64,000 nucleotides of DNA from Larix kaempferi (lineage: Eukaryota > Streptophyta > Pinopsida > Pinales > Pinaceae), in contig BSBM01000068.1 in NCBI GenBank assembly GCA_027924585.1, positions 10,564,001-10,628,000 of the forward strand, in the 5' to 3' direction. The notes under the pieces were generated by a model, which was given only the letters and a program-made list of their open reading frames with translations, was not told where the DNA came from and ran no database searches. Every line of letters starts with the position of its first letter. The first letter of the stretch is position 1. Of the stretch, positions 24,401 through 34,900 are shown one piece after another. The position numbers and the translations under genes are program-made.

Positions 24401-24535
24401 CCTTGTGGTGAAGGAGAGAAGAGAGGGGTGAGGGAGGGAGGAGGGATTGGGTAGGGTGGAAGAGAGTGGAGGGGATTGGGTGGATAAGAAGAGAGGGGGG
24501 GCAGGGTCATAGAGAGGGAGGGGGGTTTAGGGAGA
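24400..24535 (+). other. Purine-rich, G-run-rich tract
   Basis: About 135 bp almost entirely of A and G on the plus strand, with many GGG and GAGAGG runs. It could form triplex or G-quadruplex structures. The complementary strand gives a proline/serine ORF that is only composition. Confidence 0.7.
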
Positions 24536-24796
24536 GATAAATAAAAATCAAGGTGTGACAAAGAACTAATGCGCGCTACAATGTGTCCGCGCATCCACAT
24601 GTGCGCGCACAAAAACACATGCTCGCATTTGCATGCACGTGTCTTTGGATTCAAAAAAATTTTAACGCCCTTGCACGTTTGGTATTAGCTTTGGATTGCC
24701 AAACCTTGAGGCTCGGTGTGAGTTATGGCAGAACACACCAATTTCTGTAACTTCATGTTTTTCACGCTTAGTTCCGCGTATGCTCCATTAACTTCA

Positions 24797-25156
24797 TTAA
24801 ATTTAACCATGTTTTGATCATTTTATTTGAGATGTAGGGCTAAATCTTTATCCATGAATCATATTTTATTCGGTCTTCCTCAAGATTACTAGCTGGATTT
24901 AAAAAAAGTATCCATGAATGATATTTTATTAGTTCTCCCTTAAAACATTTATACTTTATTTCGAGATGATATTTTATTAGTTCTCCCTTAAATTTAACCA
25001 TGTTTTGATCATTTTATTTGAGATGTAGGGCTAAATCTTTATCCATGAATCATATTTTATTCGGTCTTCCTCAAGATTACTAGCTGGATTTAAAAAAAGT
25101 ATCCATGAATGATATTTTATTAGTTCTCCCTTAAAACATTTATACTTTATTTCGAG
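24797..25156. repeat. 191-bp tandem duplication upstream of the DUF761 gene
   Basis: TTAAATTTAACCATGTTTTG starts copies at 24797 and 24988. The two copies are essentially identical to TTTATTTCGAG at 24965 and 25156. The unit belongs to the segment also found at 300-400 and 11640-11720, where it is single. The near identity suggests a recent local duplication. Confidence 0.9.
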
Positions 25157-25694
25157 TGATCAAATCCGTCTAGAACAAAATGATGGCCAGAACATTGAAT
25201 TGAAACACAAAATCAAGGAAGTACGAAGCTTCATAGCTGCTGCAAAAAAGGCACTCGATATTTGAAAACACAAAATTGAAGATTAAAAGCAAAAAGAAGT
25301 CTCAATATATAAAAGTCTCAATTTAGAAAAGTAAATAGAAGAAAAAAATTGATTAATACACCATTCTTCGATCTTGTCTCTCTTTTTATTTGTATTTTTG
25401 TAGAGCATGTACAGAATAGACTAACGAACTTTCGTCTCCTTTTAGTTATTTTACTTCACATTCAGTGTGGAAAAAAAAAAGCTTTTTAAGTGGATGACGA
25501 ATGCATAACCAAATTGTTTAGATGGATGACGAATGCTTGAGCAAATTGTTGATATATATACAGGGCCAGGGAGGACCATTGTTTTGCATCATTCGATCGA
25601 TTGTGACATAGCTGGAAGGAAATCAACTGTTTTTATCTGTTGCTACAAAAGAAGGCCTGTTGGCCATAGACCTAAATTATTTCTGCCTATACTC

Positions 25695-25702
25695 TATATA
25701 TA
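25695..25702 (+). promoter_or_regulatory. Possible TATA box of the DUF761 gene
   Basis: TATATATA lies about 45 bp before the ATG at 25747. That would leave a very short leader, so the true start site may lie further upstream. Confidence 0.35.
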
Positions 25703-25746
25703 TTGTATTGAGCCACTGCGCTGATTTTTAAATTTCAGGAGGAAAT

Positions 25747-26223
25747 ATGAAGATAGGAAGGGCGCCTTCTGTGGTGAAGCAACTGTTGTTAGTCCTGAGC
25801 CGAGTGTTGAAATCAAAATCAAGTGCTCTCAAGGGCAGAGCAGCCCACGCAATGAAGATCAAGAACAAAAAGATATTCAGTGCAATCTCTGATAAAATAA
25901 ATTCCCTGTTTGGATATGAAGAGAGCCAAAGACAATATAATTCCAGCAACAATAATTCCGAGCCCGATGATGAGATATCTTGTGAAGTACAGCTTGAACA
26001 GTGCGAGCATCTATCCCATGCATTTCATGAGTCAAAATCACCGGCCGAGAACCCTACAAATTCGGTCTCAGTTACAGAGGGCCCGCAAATGTGTGCGTGC
26101 TCGATGGAGGACGACATCGACAATTTGGCGGAGGATTTCATTAGAAGGTTTCGCAGCCAAATGCTTTTGCAAAAACAAAATTCTTTCCAACGATATCGAG
26201 AGATGTTAGAAAGAAGCGTGTAA
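25747..26223 (+). CDS. DUF761 domain protein (cotton-fibre-expressed type)
   Basis: A single-exon ORF of 158 residues starts at ATG 25747 and ends at TAA 26221-26223. The N-terminal 60 residues are basic with a hydrophobic stretch (VVKQLLLVLSRVLKSKS, KKIFSAISDKINSLFG), the middle is polar and acidic, and the C-terminus (about 121-157) reads DDIDNLAEDFIRRFRSQMLL followed by QKQNSFQRYREML. That end is the hallmark of plant DUF761 proteins: (E/D)IDxxAExFIxxFxxQ then QxxxSxxRYxxML. The biochemical role of these small plant proteins is unknown; they are often reported as stress- or development-responsive. The flanks are duplicated at 300-1330 and 11640-12620, where the coding body is missing or fragmentary, so this is the only intact member here. 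The reading frame has no breaks. Confidence 0.88.
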   Translation: MKIGRAPSVVKQLLLVLSRVLKSKSSALKGRAAHAMKIKNKKIFSAISDKINSLFGYEESQRQYNSSNNNSEPDDEISCEVQLEQCEHLSHAFHESKSPAENPTNSVSVTEGPQMCACSMEDDIDNLAEDFIRRFRSQMLLQKQNSFQRYREMLERSV

Positions 26224-26319
26224 TGAGCACTAATAATCCATGAAATTTGAGATACATATATAAACTGTTCGTTGCACCTTGATACAAGTCTTTACTTACA
26301 AAAAAACTATAGCTTTTAG

Positions 26320-26530
26320 CTTTTAATTGAATAGCGGAGGTTTTAATGCCAATGACACGTCAGTACAGATGGGCACGTACCCACCAATGGTGGATTGCAA
26401 TGTTGCCTTATCTACGTGGAATATACTTCTCCCTTCCTCGTGATGTGCACGTAATCACCAATGGTGGATTGCAATGTTGCCATATCTGCGTGGAATATAC
26501 TTCTCCCTTTCTCCTGATGTGAAATCTTAT
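26320..26530 (+). repeat. Downstream paralogous block with ~70-bp tandem pair
   Basis: CCAATGGTGGATTGCAATGT occurs at about 26386 and 26459, each followed by TGCC-TATCT-CGTGGAATAT. The same doublet is present at about 1130-1290. It marks the 3' flank of the duplicated locus. Confidence 0.75.
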
Positions 26531-26801
26531 GATTATTGTGTTGTAGAACCAATTGTTTTTTTTCTGCGTGCAAAGCAACGCCATAAAAAGAACAACAGTC
26601 TTAGAATGTGATTTTTGTATGATGTGGATTAATAAAATATATGCATAGAAATCATTTTAGAACATTAAATAGGTATATATAACTTTAACTTTAAGTATAA
26701 TTCTCATACAATAATTATGTCTAATACATTGTTTCAATGAAGATGTCATATATACATTTTTTCCCTTTGTGTTTGAGATACCAAGTAACACAATAAACAA
26801 A

Positions 26802-27062
26802 GACAATTTCCTTTAGGGATAGGTTTGTGGAAGGTGGAACGTTAGTAGTAGAGACAATTTCCTTTAGGGATAGGTTTGTGGAAGGTGGAACGCTAGTAGT
26901 ATAAACAAAGACAATTTCCTTTAGTGATAGGTTTGTGGAAGGTGGAACGTTAGTAGTATAGACAATTTCCTTTAGGGATAGGTTTGTGGAAGGCGGAACG
27001 TTAGTAGTATAGACAATTTGTCTTAGGGAGAGGTGTGAGGAAGGTGGAACATTAGTAGTATA
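26802..27062 (-). repeat. 51-bp minisatellite, about five units
   Basis: GACAATTTCCTTTAGGGATA starts units at 26802, 26853, 26910, 26961 and 27012 (periods 51, 57, 51, 51). All periods are multiples of three. The minus strand is therefore open (26721-27074) as 17-residue repeats of VYTTNVPPSTNLSLKEI. It lies about 600 bp after the DUF761 gene. I treat it as a repeat, not a proven gene. Confidence 0.85.
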
Positions 27063-27329
27063 GATAGTAGACACTTTTCTTTAGGAACAATTTTTTTAGG
27101 GAGAAGTATGAGGAAGGTGGAATGTCAATAACATATAAAGACTTTGTAAAAGAAGCATGCAAGAATGGTACTGGGTATTTGGTTTATTTTATTAGTATTG
27201 TAAGGGTTACTTTAAGTTAATGAAGTCACATAAAGATAAATCACTTTTTTTAATGAATTTGATGAGTATTTCCTCAATTTCTATGAAGGTTAAAGATAGA
27301 CAAATAAAGCCAGTAAGGATTTTCTAGAT

Positions 27330-27560
27330 ATGATTTATATGCTTTGCAAAGAATTTGGCATTATTCGTTGGCCAATAAGTTCAACCTCTATCTTGATCAT
27401 CAAGCACTAAAGTATATAATAAATAATATAGTTATCTCCTAGAGGATCAACTAATGGTTTATGTTTTTCCATGAGTATTACTTCAATATATTTGTTAAAC
27501 TTCTTCAACATATTTGTTAAACTTGATATGACCCATGTTTTATTAGTCCCTGTTGTAGGC
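27330..27560 (+). pseudogene. Gypsy (Ty3) RNase H remnant
   Basis: The plus-strand translation reads IWHYSLANKFNLYLDHQALK then YIINNIVIS, then after stops WFMFFHEYYFNI. This matches the gypsy RNase H segment (RHYLxGxxFxIxTDHxALxY...WxxxLxEYDFxI). Two in-frame stops are seen within 50 codons. No other domain of the element was identified next to it. Confidence 0.6.
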
Positions 27561-27859
27561 GCCGTAGGCAAAGACTATATGTTCCACCTTTTACAATTAA
27601 TTTGGAATCAAACCATTACAAAACATCATATTTATTAAGGTTAATTAAAATAATGTTATTTTTTATTTTCATTTAATACGTTTTTTCTTAATAATTATTG
27701 GAGTAGAGCTTTTGATTAGACGTTTTTTTATCATTGCACGGGAATACTAATTTAATTAAAAATAAAATAAAATGCCATCCACATAGTATTACTTACCAAA
27801 TAGTTAGAAATATTTATGTGCTAGTGGATTGTAGATTTGTTGTCACCCATGACATTATG

Positions 27860-28060
27860 ACAATGTGCTGTCATTTTCTATTTTCTTATCTGACAAAATG
27901 GCAATGTGCTGTCATTTCCTCTTTTCTTATGTTACAAAATGACAATGTGTTGTCATTTCCTTTTTTCTTAGCTATGAAGCTATCTTAGAATCCTGGATCA
28001 CACCATGTGTTGTCATTTATTTTTTTCTTAGCCATGAAGCTATCATAGAATTCCTCGATC
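27860..28060. repeat. 41-bp tandem repeats and a 59-bp duplication
   Basis: CAATGTGxTGTCATTT units start at about 27861, 27902 and 27943. A further pair of TTTTTTCTTAGC-ATGAAGCT units lies at 27961 and 28021. Confidence 0.65.
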
Positions 28061-28976
28061 AAGCCAGATATTCGTTTTTCGGTAGTAGTATTATTTTGTA
28101 GGAGCTCCTCCAAAGTGGTCAACAAAATCTTTGTAAAAAGTTTAAAATCATGTTATGAACCTAATTTTGGGCTAATAACCATGTTTTATGTACTTGTGGG
28201 AGGGCGCTCTAAATTAGACAGCGCTGCCAAGTATGGAAGCATTGGTATTTTTGAAGAAGTATGGGCGAGGATACTTGAAGCTAAAGAGCATACAAAGGTG
28301 CATAAAAGGAAAATGTAGAGGTAGATCCACCAGTAGCACAAATAGTAGTTGACTAAGTGGATCCAACAGAAGTAGACCTTGCACCGGGCTGTGCACCTAG
28401 CTTAGTAATTTGCTTTTGTAGGAGGTTAAGCACCACGATAAGAAGGGCGAGACAACAGCACTAGTAATTTTTACCCAGCACCACCTAGAGAAAAGGCAAG
28501 GGCTTACGCTATAGTAGCAAGACCCCCACTAAAAAGAGCATAGCCATTAGCAGTTCCCAGATCATCCAGTTGATCCAACACCAGCAGGACTTGTAGAAAC
28601 ACCAACAACAGATATATAAACTCTAGATTCAAAGCTGGATGTTCCATATACAAATCCATACTTAGCGACAACACCAACTTCTCTACCACCAGCACCATCA
28701 CCAACACCATGAGTAGCAGGACGAGTAGTTCCAGGTCCAACAGTATATCCAGAAGTCTAGCTAGTTGAATGAGCTGATGATCTTGACCCAGTTGCTTACT
28801 TAGTAGAAGAAAATCCAGTTCACTGAATGAAACATGAGCATCAGAAGCAAAGGTAGTCATCCTCTTTCCAATTTATGCGCCTCCTCTATCTACTGTTCCG
28901 GGAGCAGATTCACTTGTTGGTATGCAGTATCGAAATTTTTCTACAAATTTCCCTTGTATAAGTGGAAGTGCCTCTG
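28060..28976. other. No recognisable gene
   Basis: The region contains ACCAGCACC/CCAACACC-rich low-complexity sequence at 28460-28720. Open frames on either strand come from that composition. It may be debris of the gypsy-type element on either side. Confidence 0.35.
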
Positions 28977-29257
28977 TGTAACGGTAAAAATATGTTTACT
29001 GGAACTTCTTGAACTTCCACTTTCGAAAATACAAATAATCGATGAATATACATAAAAGTTGATAAAATAGATATGGTCTTTTACAAGATAGACTTTCTCG
29101 TATTTATAATTGTTTAAAGGGTGTCTAATGCAACTCTTCATAAAGAGTTACACCATTTCACTAATTAATTATATTATTATATTATTCTTGTTTGTTGTTA
29201 TTATTATATATATATATATATGTTGATGTTTATTTTATTATTATTTTATTCATAACA
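28977..29257 (-). repeat. 3' LTR of the minus-strand coiled-coil element
   Basis: On the minus strand it begins TGTTATGAATAAAATAAT at 29257 and ends ACCGTTACA at 28977, giving 281 bp with TG...CA ends. It contains an AACTCTTTATGAAGAGTT hairpin followed by a TATA-like ATTATAAATAC. A polypurine run precedes it. The right-hand counterpart survives only as a tail next to the primer-binding site near 31063-31076 (TAACGGTAACA on the plus strand). Confidence 0.6.
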
Positions 29258-29272
29258 TTGCCTCTCTCTTAG
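29258..29272 (-). promoter_or_regulatory. Polypurine tract
   Basis: Minus strand CTAAGAGAGAGGCAA lies immediately before the TGTTATG LTR start, as expected for plus-strand DNA priming. Confidence 0.55.
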
Positions 29273-29279
29273 AAAGGCT

Positions 29280-30453
29280 TTGTCCTCAAAGCCTTATAAC
29301 ATTGTCGCACCGTTCCTTGTGACGTCGTAGCTGACAAAACATGTCGGTACGAACTTCTAAGTGTAGAACATAACTTCTGATATGTTGACGGATCAATCCA
29401 GCCAAAATTGATTTGTTGATAACTGTTGGGATTCTCTATTGATATGTCGTCAAGAGATTTGAGCACATTAGTACCATTATCTTTCGATAATTCCCACTTT
29501 TTAGGATACTGGTTTATATGGTTGGGGTGTCGATAGGGAGTTATTGCTATTTGTTTTTCTACTGAGTTGACTTACTTTTGAACTGTGTCGAGGATTGAAT
29601 TTATTTCCTCAACTTAACTTTGTTTTTCAGAGGGTCTGGATGCTTCCTCCTGGATTTGTGCTAATTTGTTCTCTAATAGATTGTTATTACTCTGAATTTT
29701 CTCGAACCTTTCGTCTTGTGACCTTTTTTCCTCTTTTAACTTATTGACTTGTTCCTCTAGTTATTGATTAAACTTTCTGAGGTGTTGGTTTTCTTCTTGC
29801 TTTTCTAGTATTCTTCCTTCAAGGTCTTGATTTGAATGTTTTGTCTTCTGACTATGTTTCAGCTTCTTGATTTTCGTAAGTAATGTCTTGTTTTGAATTC
29901 TTAATCGAAATAGTTCTTCAATATTGCTTACTAATTCGTCCTTGATTTTCTTAATTTCCAGCTTGTAAGTCTTTTTAGTAGCGTCGTATGTCTGCTGGAG
30001 TTCTTTATTCTTTTGCTACTGTTGACCTATGTTTGATTCTTGACTTTGTAGCTTCCTCTGAACTTGAGTCAATTCATCATCTTTGTCCTTGACAAGCTGG
30101 TTTAAACACTTTATTTCTTCTTCTAAATCATTATTGCTTCCATCGGGTGACTTGTCGTCATTTTTTAACTTTCTAATCTGGTCTTCTAGGTTTTGATTGT
30201 GGATTTTTAAACATGATATTTCTTTATCATGATCAGATAACATTTTCTTGTTATCTCTTATGGTTCATTCTAGTTGTTGATTTTGATTCCATATGCGATG
30301 ATTCTCATCGTCTCTCCAATCCTTCAAAAACTTTCGTGTCTCAATCTCAGCTTGTAGACGTTTACTGCTCGCTTTATATTGCTCTAATTCATCTAGTGTT
30401 TCTTGTAGTTTTGACTTCATTACGGAATATGTGTTTTCCATTGTTCCTGGCAT
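29280..30453 (-). pseudogene. Coiled-coil (Gag-like) protein of an LTR element
   Basis: The frame from ATG 30453 on the minus strand runs about 390 codons to the end of the element, with about five in-frame stops. It is almost entirely heptad-like, rich in E, K, Q, L and N: MKSKLQETLDELEQYKASSK, NLEDQIRKLKNDDK, DLEEEIKCLNQLVKDKDDEL, RFEKIQSNNNLLENKLAQI. A less helical tail (TPYRHPNHINQY, FGWIDPSTYQKL) follows. A colinear copy is on the plus strand at 31080-31640. No protease, RT or integrase is present between the primer-binding site and the polypurine tract. I infer a structural, Gag-like role in a non-autonomous element. A host coiled-coil gene captured by an LTR element is the alternative. 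Confidence 0.5.
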
Positions 30454-30849
30454 TTTCGTTGATCGTTGGTTTCCCTTGACTTGATTTCTTGACGATAAGG
30501 GTCTTCTTCTCACTTGATATTGCTCTTCGATGATAACGGATCTTCAACTTCTTGATAAGGGAGTCTTCCTTGATTTTGTCTTCTTCCCTTTCGAATTCTG
30601 GAAAGAATCCTCCTTGAATTTTTTTCTTTTTAATAACAATGTTCAATATGATTCTTCTTGTAAAAATTATTTGTGTTGGTGCTCTTCTAATTTAATTTCC
30701 CCTTAATTTTTGTAAAATGGTGTAGAATGGTTGGTTGGGAGGAATGATTGTTACCTTCCCCACCCAAGTTCAAATCTCACTTTTGGCTTGTTGTTAGGGA
30801 ATAAAACCAAACCCACTTCTCACAAAACCACGTGCACTTTAAAACCATA

Positions 30850-30965
30850 TGCGGTTTTACTTCTTCTTCTTTTTTTTTTCTTCTTTTACTTTTTTTTTTT
30901 TTTTCTTTTTTTACTTTCTTTTTTTTTCTTGTTTTTTTCCTTTTACATTTACTTTTTCTTATCTA
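30850..30965 (+). repeat. Long T-rich (A-rich on minus) tract
   Basis: About 110 bp of T with scattered C, lying between the primer-binding site and the coiled-coil ORF of the minus-strand element. That is a poly-purine leader in the sense orientation. Plus-strand ORFs across it encode only F/S/L runs. Confidence 0.7.
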
Positions 30966-31049
30966 TTTAGGACAAGGTCCTATTTTTAGGGAACCCCTAA
31001 TCTTATGGTTAAAAACCAAGGGCAAGCCAAAGGCTGGAAACAAGCACGA

Positions 31050-31062
31050 GGCTCTGATACCA
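31050..31062 (-). promoter_or_regulatory. Primer-binding site (initiator tRNA-Met type)
   Basis: Minus strand TGGTATCAGAGCC is complementary to the 3' end of plant initiator methionine tRNA, the usual primer for LTR retrotransposons. It marks the 5' internal boundary of the minus-strand element (28977-31076). Confidence 0.75.
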
Positions 31063-31067
31063 CTATA

Positions 31068-31640
31068 ACGGTAACACTGGAAAAGCAGGAAGAAAACCAG
31101 TGTCTAAAGAATCGTAATCAGGAACTAGAAAATCAAATCAAGAAGTTATAAATTGACAAATAGTTGCAAGATGAAAGAATTGAAAAGATTCAAAATCATA
31201 AAAATCTACTAGAGAACCAAGAAGCGCAAATCCAGGAAGCTGCATCCAAAAATCAAGTCGAGGAAGTGAAGGCAGTCCTCATCGCATTTCAAAAGAAAGA
31301 AAAACAAACAACACATACGCCTTACAAACATCCCAATTATAATCGCCATTTTGACCAACGACGGGGTCAAAATGAACATTCCCAAAAAAGTTATGTTGAT
31401 AGGAAAACAGTTCGACATACTAAGCAACAATTGAAATGACCCATTCCTCAAAACGATCCTAGAAGTACGATCAAAATATATTTGGGATGGACCACAGTAG
31501 ATACGATGCGATGATTCTCCCGGGGAATCCATAAATCGTATCGTCGTATTTCATCAAGTGTCGCAAAGAATCTCGAGACGATCGTTTAAGGGAAATCAGA
31601 CATTGCTGTCAATACAGCTTTGAGGACAAAGTTCCCTTAA
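31068..31640 (+). pseudogene. Second, 5'-truncated coiled-coil element copy, inverted
   Basis: Plus-strand translation gives LEKQEENQCLKNRNQELENQ, LQDERIEKIQNHKNLLENQE, AQIQEAASKNQVEEVKAVLI and TPYKHPNYNRHFDQRRG. These match the minus-strand coiled-coil protein segment by segment. The 3' part (31441-31640) is frameshifted. The copy begins abruptly where the LTR tail of the minus-strand element ends, so the two copies are joined in opposite orientation. Confidence 0.6.
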
Positions 31641-31651
31641 GGGGAAGTCAA
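31639..31651 (+). promoter_or_regulatory. Polypurine tract of the plus-strand copy
   Basis: AAGGGGAAGTCAA precedes the LTR-like TGTAACAAC start. Confidence 0.55.
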
Positions 31652-31920
31652 TGTAACAACAAAATAATAATAAATTAAGATTAACTATTAATATTAATTT
31701 ATTAATTAAACAAATATCAATAGTCATGACCTTTTGTCGAAAAGGTACATGATGGGCCTATAAAAGCCCCAAACTATGTAACCATTATCATCTATCATAC
31801 ATTCCATTTTACATTACTACTTATCCATTTATGGCTTTCTTACATTACTCGTACTTGTTATTCTATTAGTGGGAACTTTAGTTCCTTCACTTTGGACTTG
31901 TAGAGGAATATTGAGGGACA
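31652..31920 (+). repeat. 3' LTR of the plus-strand copy, end uncertain
   Basis: It starts TGTAACAACAAAATAATAAT, paralleling the other copy. It carries a hairpin GACCTTTTGTCGAAAAGGT followed by CCTATAAAAGCC as TATA box. The 3' end could not be fixed. Confidence 0.5.
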
Positions 31921-34900
31921 ATACCATATAAGCCCGCATCTGCTCATCAGCTGCTTTATACTTATTTTTAACCAACATGTTCATGTGTTTCTCTATATTT
32001 TGTTGTTGTTGAGTTACGTATTACGAGTTAGTAGGGACTTTGTAAACTTAAGATGGCATCTATTCCTTTTCCTTGCAGATAAGTTAAAAAGATATGTAGC
32101 CTTCTATATTGTCAAGCTTGGAATTATGTTCTAGGGATTGAGCTAGAACAAAATTCCTTCAGAAGATCTAAGAGATATTTTCCTACTCACGTAAATAATT
32201 TTATGTCTTCCTGTCATGCTCTATCATTGCCTCTAATTGTATTCCATGTTGTAAGTGACAACTACACTTTTAAATGGAAGATATGTTTCAGTGCAACTAA
32301 ATCTATTTGTCTACCCCTTTCCAACATTCATTTTTGTGTAAATGGCATGTCTTACAGCTGGAGGTGGTATACCGTATGATTAATGCCCATGTGCTTTTCC
32401 TGCAGGTTCGCTTTCATATTTGTAGAGACTGTTTATTGTCGTATGAGAAAATATTCAAGAAGACCATCAAACATAATTATGAATTAAGAAAAAAATTAAA
32501 GTTTTAGTTGAGTGCAGAGCAGGTGAGTATCATCCCACGACATAAAAAATTGATAACCTAAAATCTTGGTGTGATTAATTTTCCCTTTGCAAACCCTTAA
32601 GTTCTGATTTTCTTGGGTTTCCAGATTCTAGCTGGGGAGGGAAGATCGCTATTTGATTACACTTATCCAATTTTAAATGACGATATGTATATAATAGAAG
32701 GAAGTAGGTTATATTTGGATGTTGTACTTGATAGGCCAGACCCTGAACAAGGGCTAAGGATGGGTGTTAAACAATTCTAGTCTGATCCTGACCCTTGGGA
32801 CCCTAAGACTAGATTGAAAACTCTAAAATTATTTGAATGTATGTGTATATTTTCAGTTTAAGTATAAGAGTCTCTTTTTAGTAAATAAATTAAAAAGGGA
32901 TTACTGTAAATGAAAACATTGGGGTATTTGGGGTACTCTACTGAGCTGAAATTTACAAATATTAAATTTTAGTACTTCGCAAAAAGGATTACGGAAAAAG
33001 GTGATAGTCAAGATCCCATGCTTCTAAACTTGACTATAACATGGATATCTAACACAAAACAACTATTACGCTATAAACAAACCTACAATTACTGGTAATA
33101 ATGTTTCACTGAATCAGAGGTGTGAGCTTGAATTTGGAACAGAAAAGAGCAAAGTGCAAAATTTCTAAAAACTTAATTAGTTTCCTCTAGTACGATCTTA
33201 ACTACTATCATGTGCTACTTATTGTCTTGGGAACTAGGGCCTTGCATTCGCAACCCTCCAAACTTGCCTGGGTGCATTCCTCAATTGGGTCTAGAATCTC
33301 AACTGATTGCACACATGAGCACATTTCCTAGTTTAAAGGTAGTAATCATGGAAGGACTCTTTTTTATTGCAATGTAGAGTTCTGAAAATTGAAATCTTTT
33401 TATGCCAGGGTTTCCATTGTTTGACTTCATCCAAATCTTCTGACCATTCTCATGTGAGCAGTTTGCTTGCAGACTCTCTAAATATGTTCACCCAAGAACA
33501 CATGGTGGATTCTACGCAGTCATCTCATGCTTCTTTTAAGAATTCCAAATTATGCATCCCTTTCAATTCTATTTTCCATGCAGATCATCCAAATCTATAT
33601 AAGATAAGGGACTTGATTTGGAAGCCTCTGATCCAGGAATTTTTTCCATTATGGTTGTTATTCATGCATTAGCTTTGTTAAGCTCTGTCTAATTAGCACC
33701 AACTGCCAAACTATAGTGTGACCATTGTATGTCGTATTGAGACGGAATTTAGACTAGATTAAAAATCAAGACTGATTTTAATATTCTTACTGTAGTTCCT
33801 TTGATTCTGAAGATATATGCTGAACTCCAATCATGTGGATTGAGCAAAGAATAAGTCTCAATTTTAATGGAGTGATTGCTAAGCCAGATCCACTCCTATC
33901 TGAGAGTGTCAGCTTCTAATATTTCTTGTCAACTCACAATGATCCTTTTGTTACTGGTGCAATCAATAGTGCATCTATAGCAAATATCTGTGTATATAGT
34001 CGCATAAAGGGACCCAAATAACAAATGCATCTTGGATATTCCCCTCCATATTATGGGATGTGGTCTCATACTAGCATTTGGAGATTCTGCCAATCAACCG
34101 AATGGTTTCCTCCATTTAAGCAAGACTTGTTTATACCCTAATTCCAAGGTGCTATGGTGTTACACAAGTATACCTTAATTGACATACAAGTATACTATAC
34201 CAAATACAAAGACAGTAAACACGTTCTAACCATTTCTCATGAGTTATTAAAAAACTCAAGTAATTTTTTTCCCAAATGCAAAAGTTTCAACATTAAATGC
34301 ATAATTTGCGTTTCACCTTGTTCTGAACCATGGTGAGAGAGATGTTCATTTGTGCAAGAAGCAGTTTTCTAGGTTTTTCTCTATATCAATGTATTACCGA
34401 GTTTGTGCTACACTCCACGTTTGTGGAGATTTATTGCATTGTGCCCAAATACCTTATGTTATTTGAAGTTGCAGGCCATGTCTGTTAAGAATATTCATTG
34501 GTTTTAATTAACCTTGCCACTCAACTAGATAGCATACTGGAGATATAAGATTTTTTTGCACTATAACCATTTTTTTATACAAAATCATATCCACAAGTTA
34601 AGAATTGATCTAAGCAGTAGGTGTCAATCACAATACTATGGCCACTGCATGTTTCCTTTTATAGGAGATCCCTTTTGGTACTCCTGCGTGTGTCAATCAC
34701 AATACTTTGGTCACTGCATTTTTCCTTTTATGGAAGACCTTTTAGTACTCTTGCTTTGTAATGACATCATTGTACTTAGCAGTTCCATTGACCTACTTTT
34801 GTAGTCATTAGTCTGACATTTATAAAATTATTTATCTTATCTTATCTTCTTAGCAAGTCAAGCTTGAGACTGAGTCAACAAACTCAAATTTGATAACACA

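Noticed and set aside
24283-24654. Minus-strand proline/serine-rich ORF
   Set aside because: Reads the complement of a purine-rich low-complexity tract.
30731-31068. Plus-strand F/S/L-rich ORFs with apparent membrane segments
   Set aside because: They translate a poly-T/C tract that is the A-rich leader of the minus-strand element.
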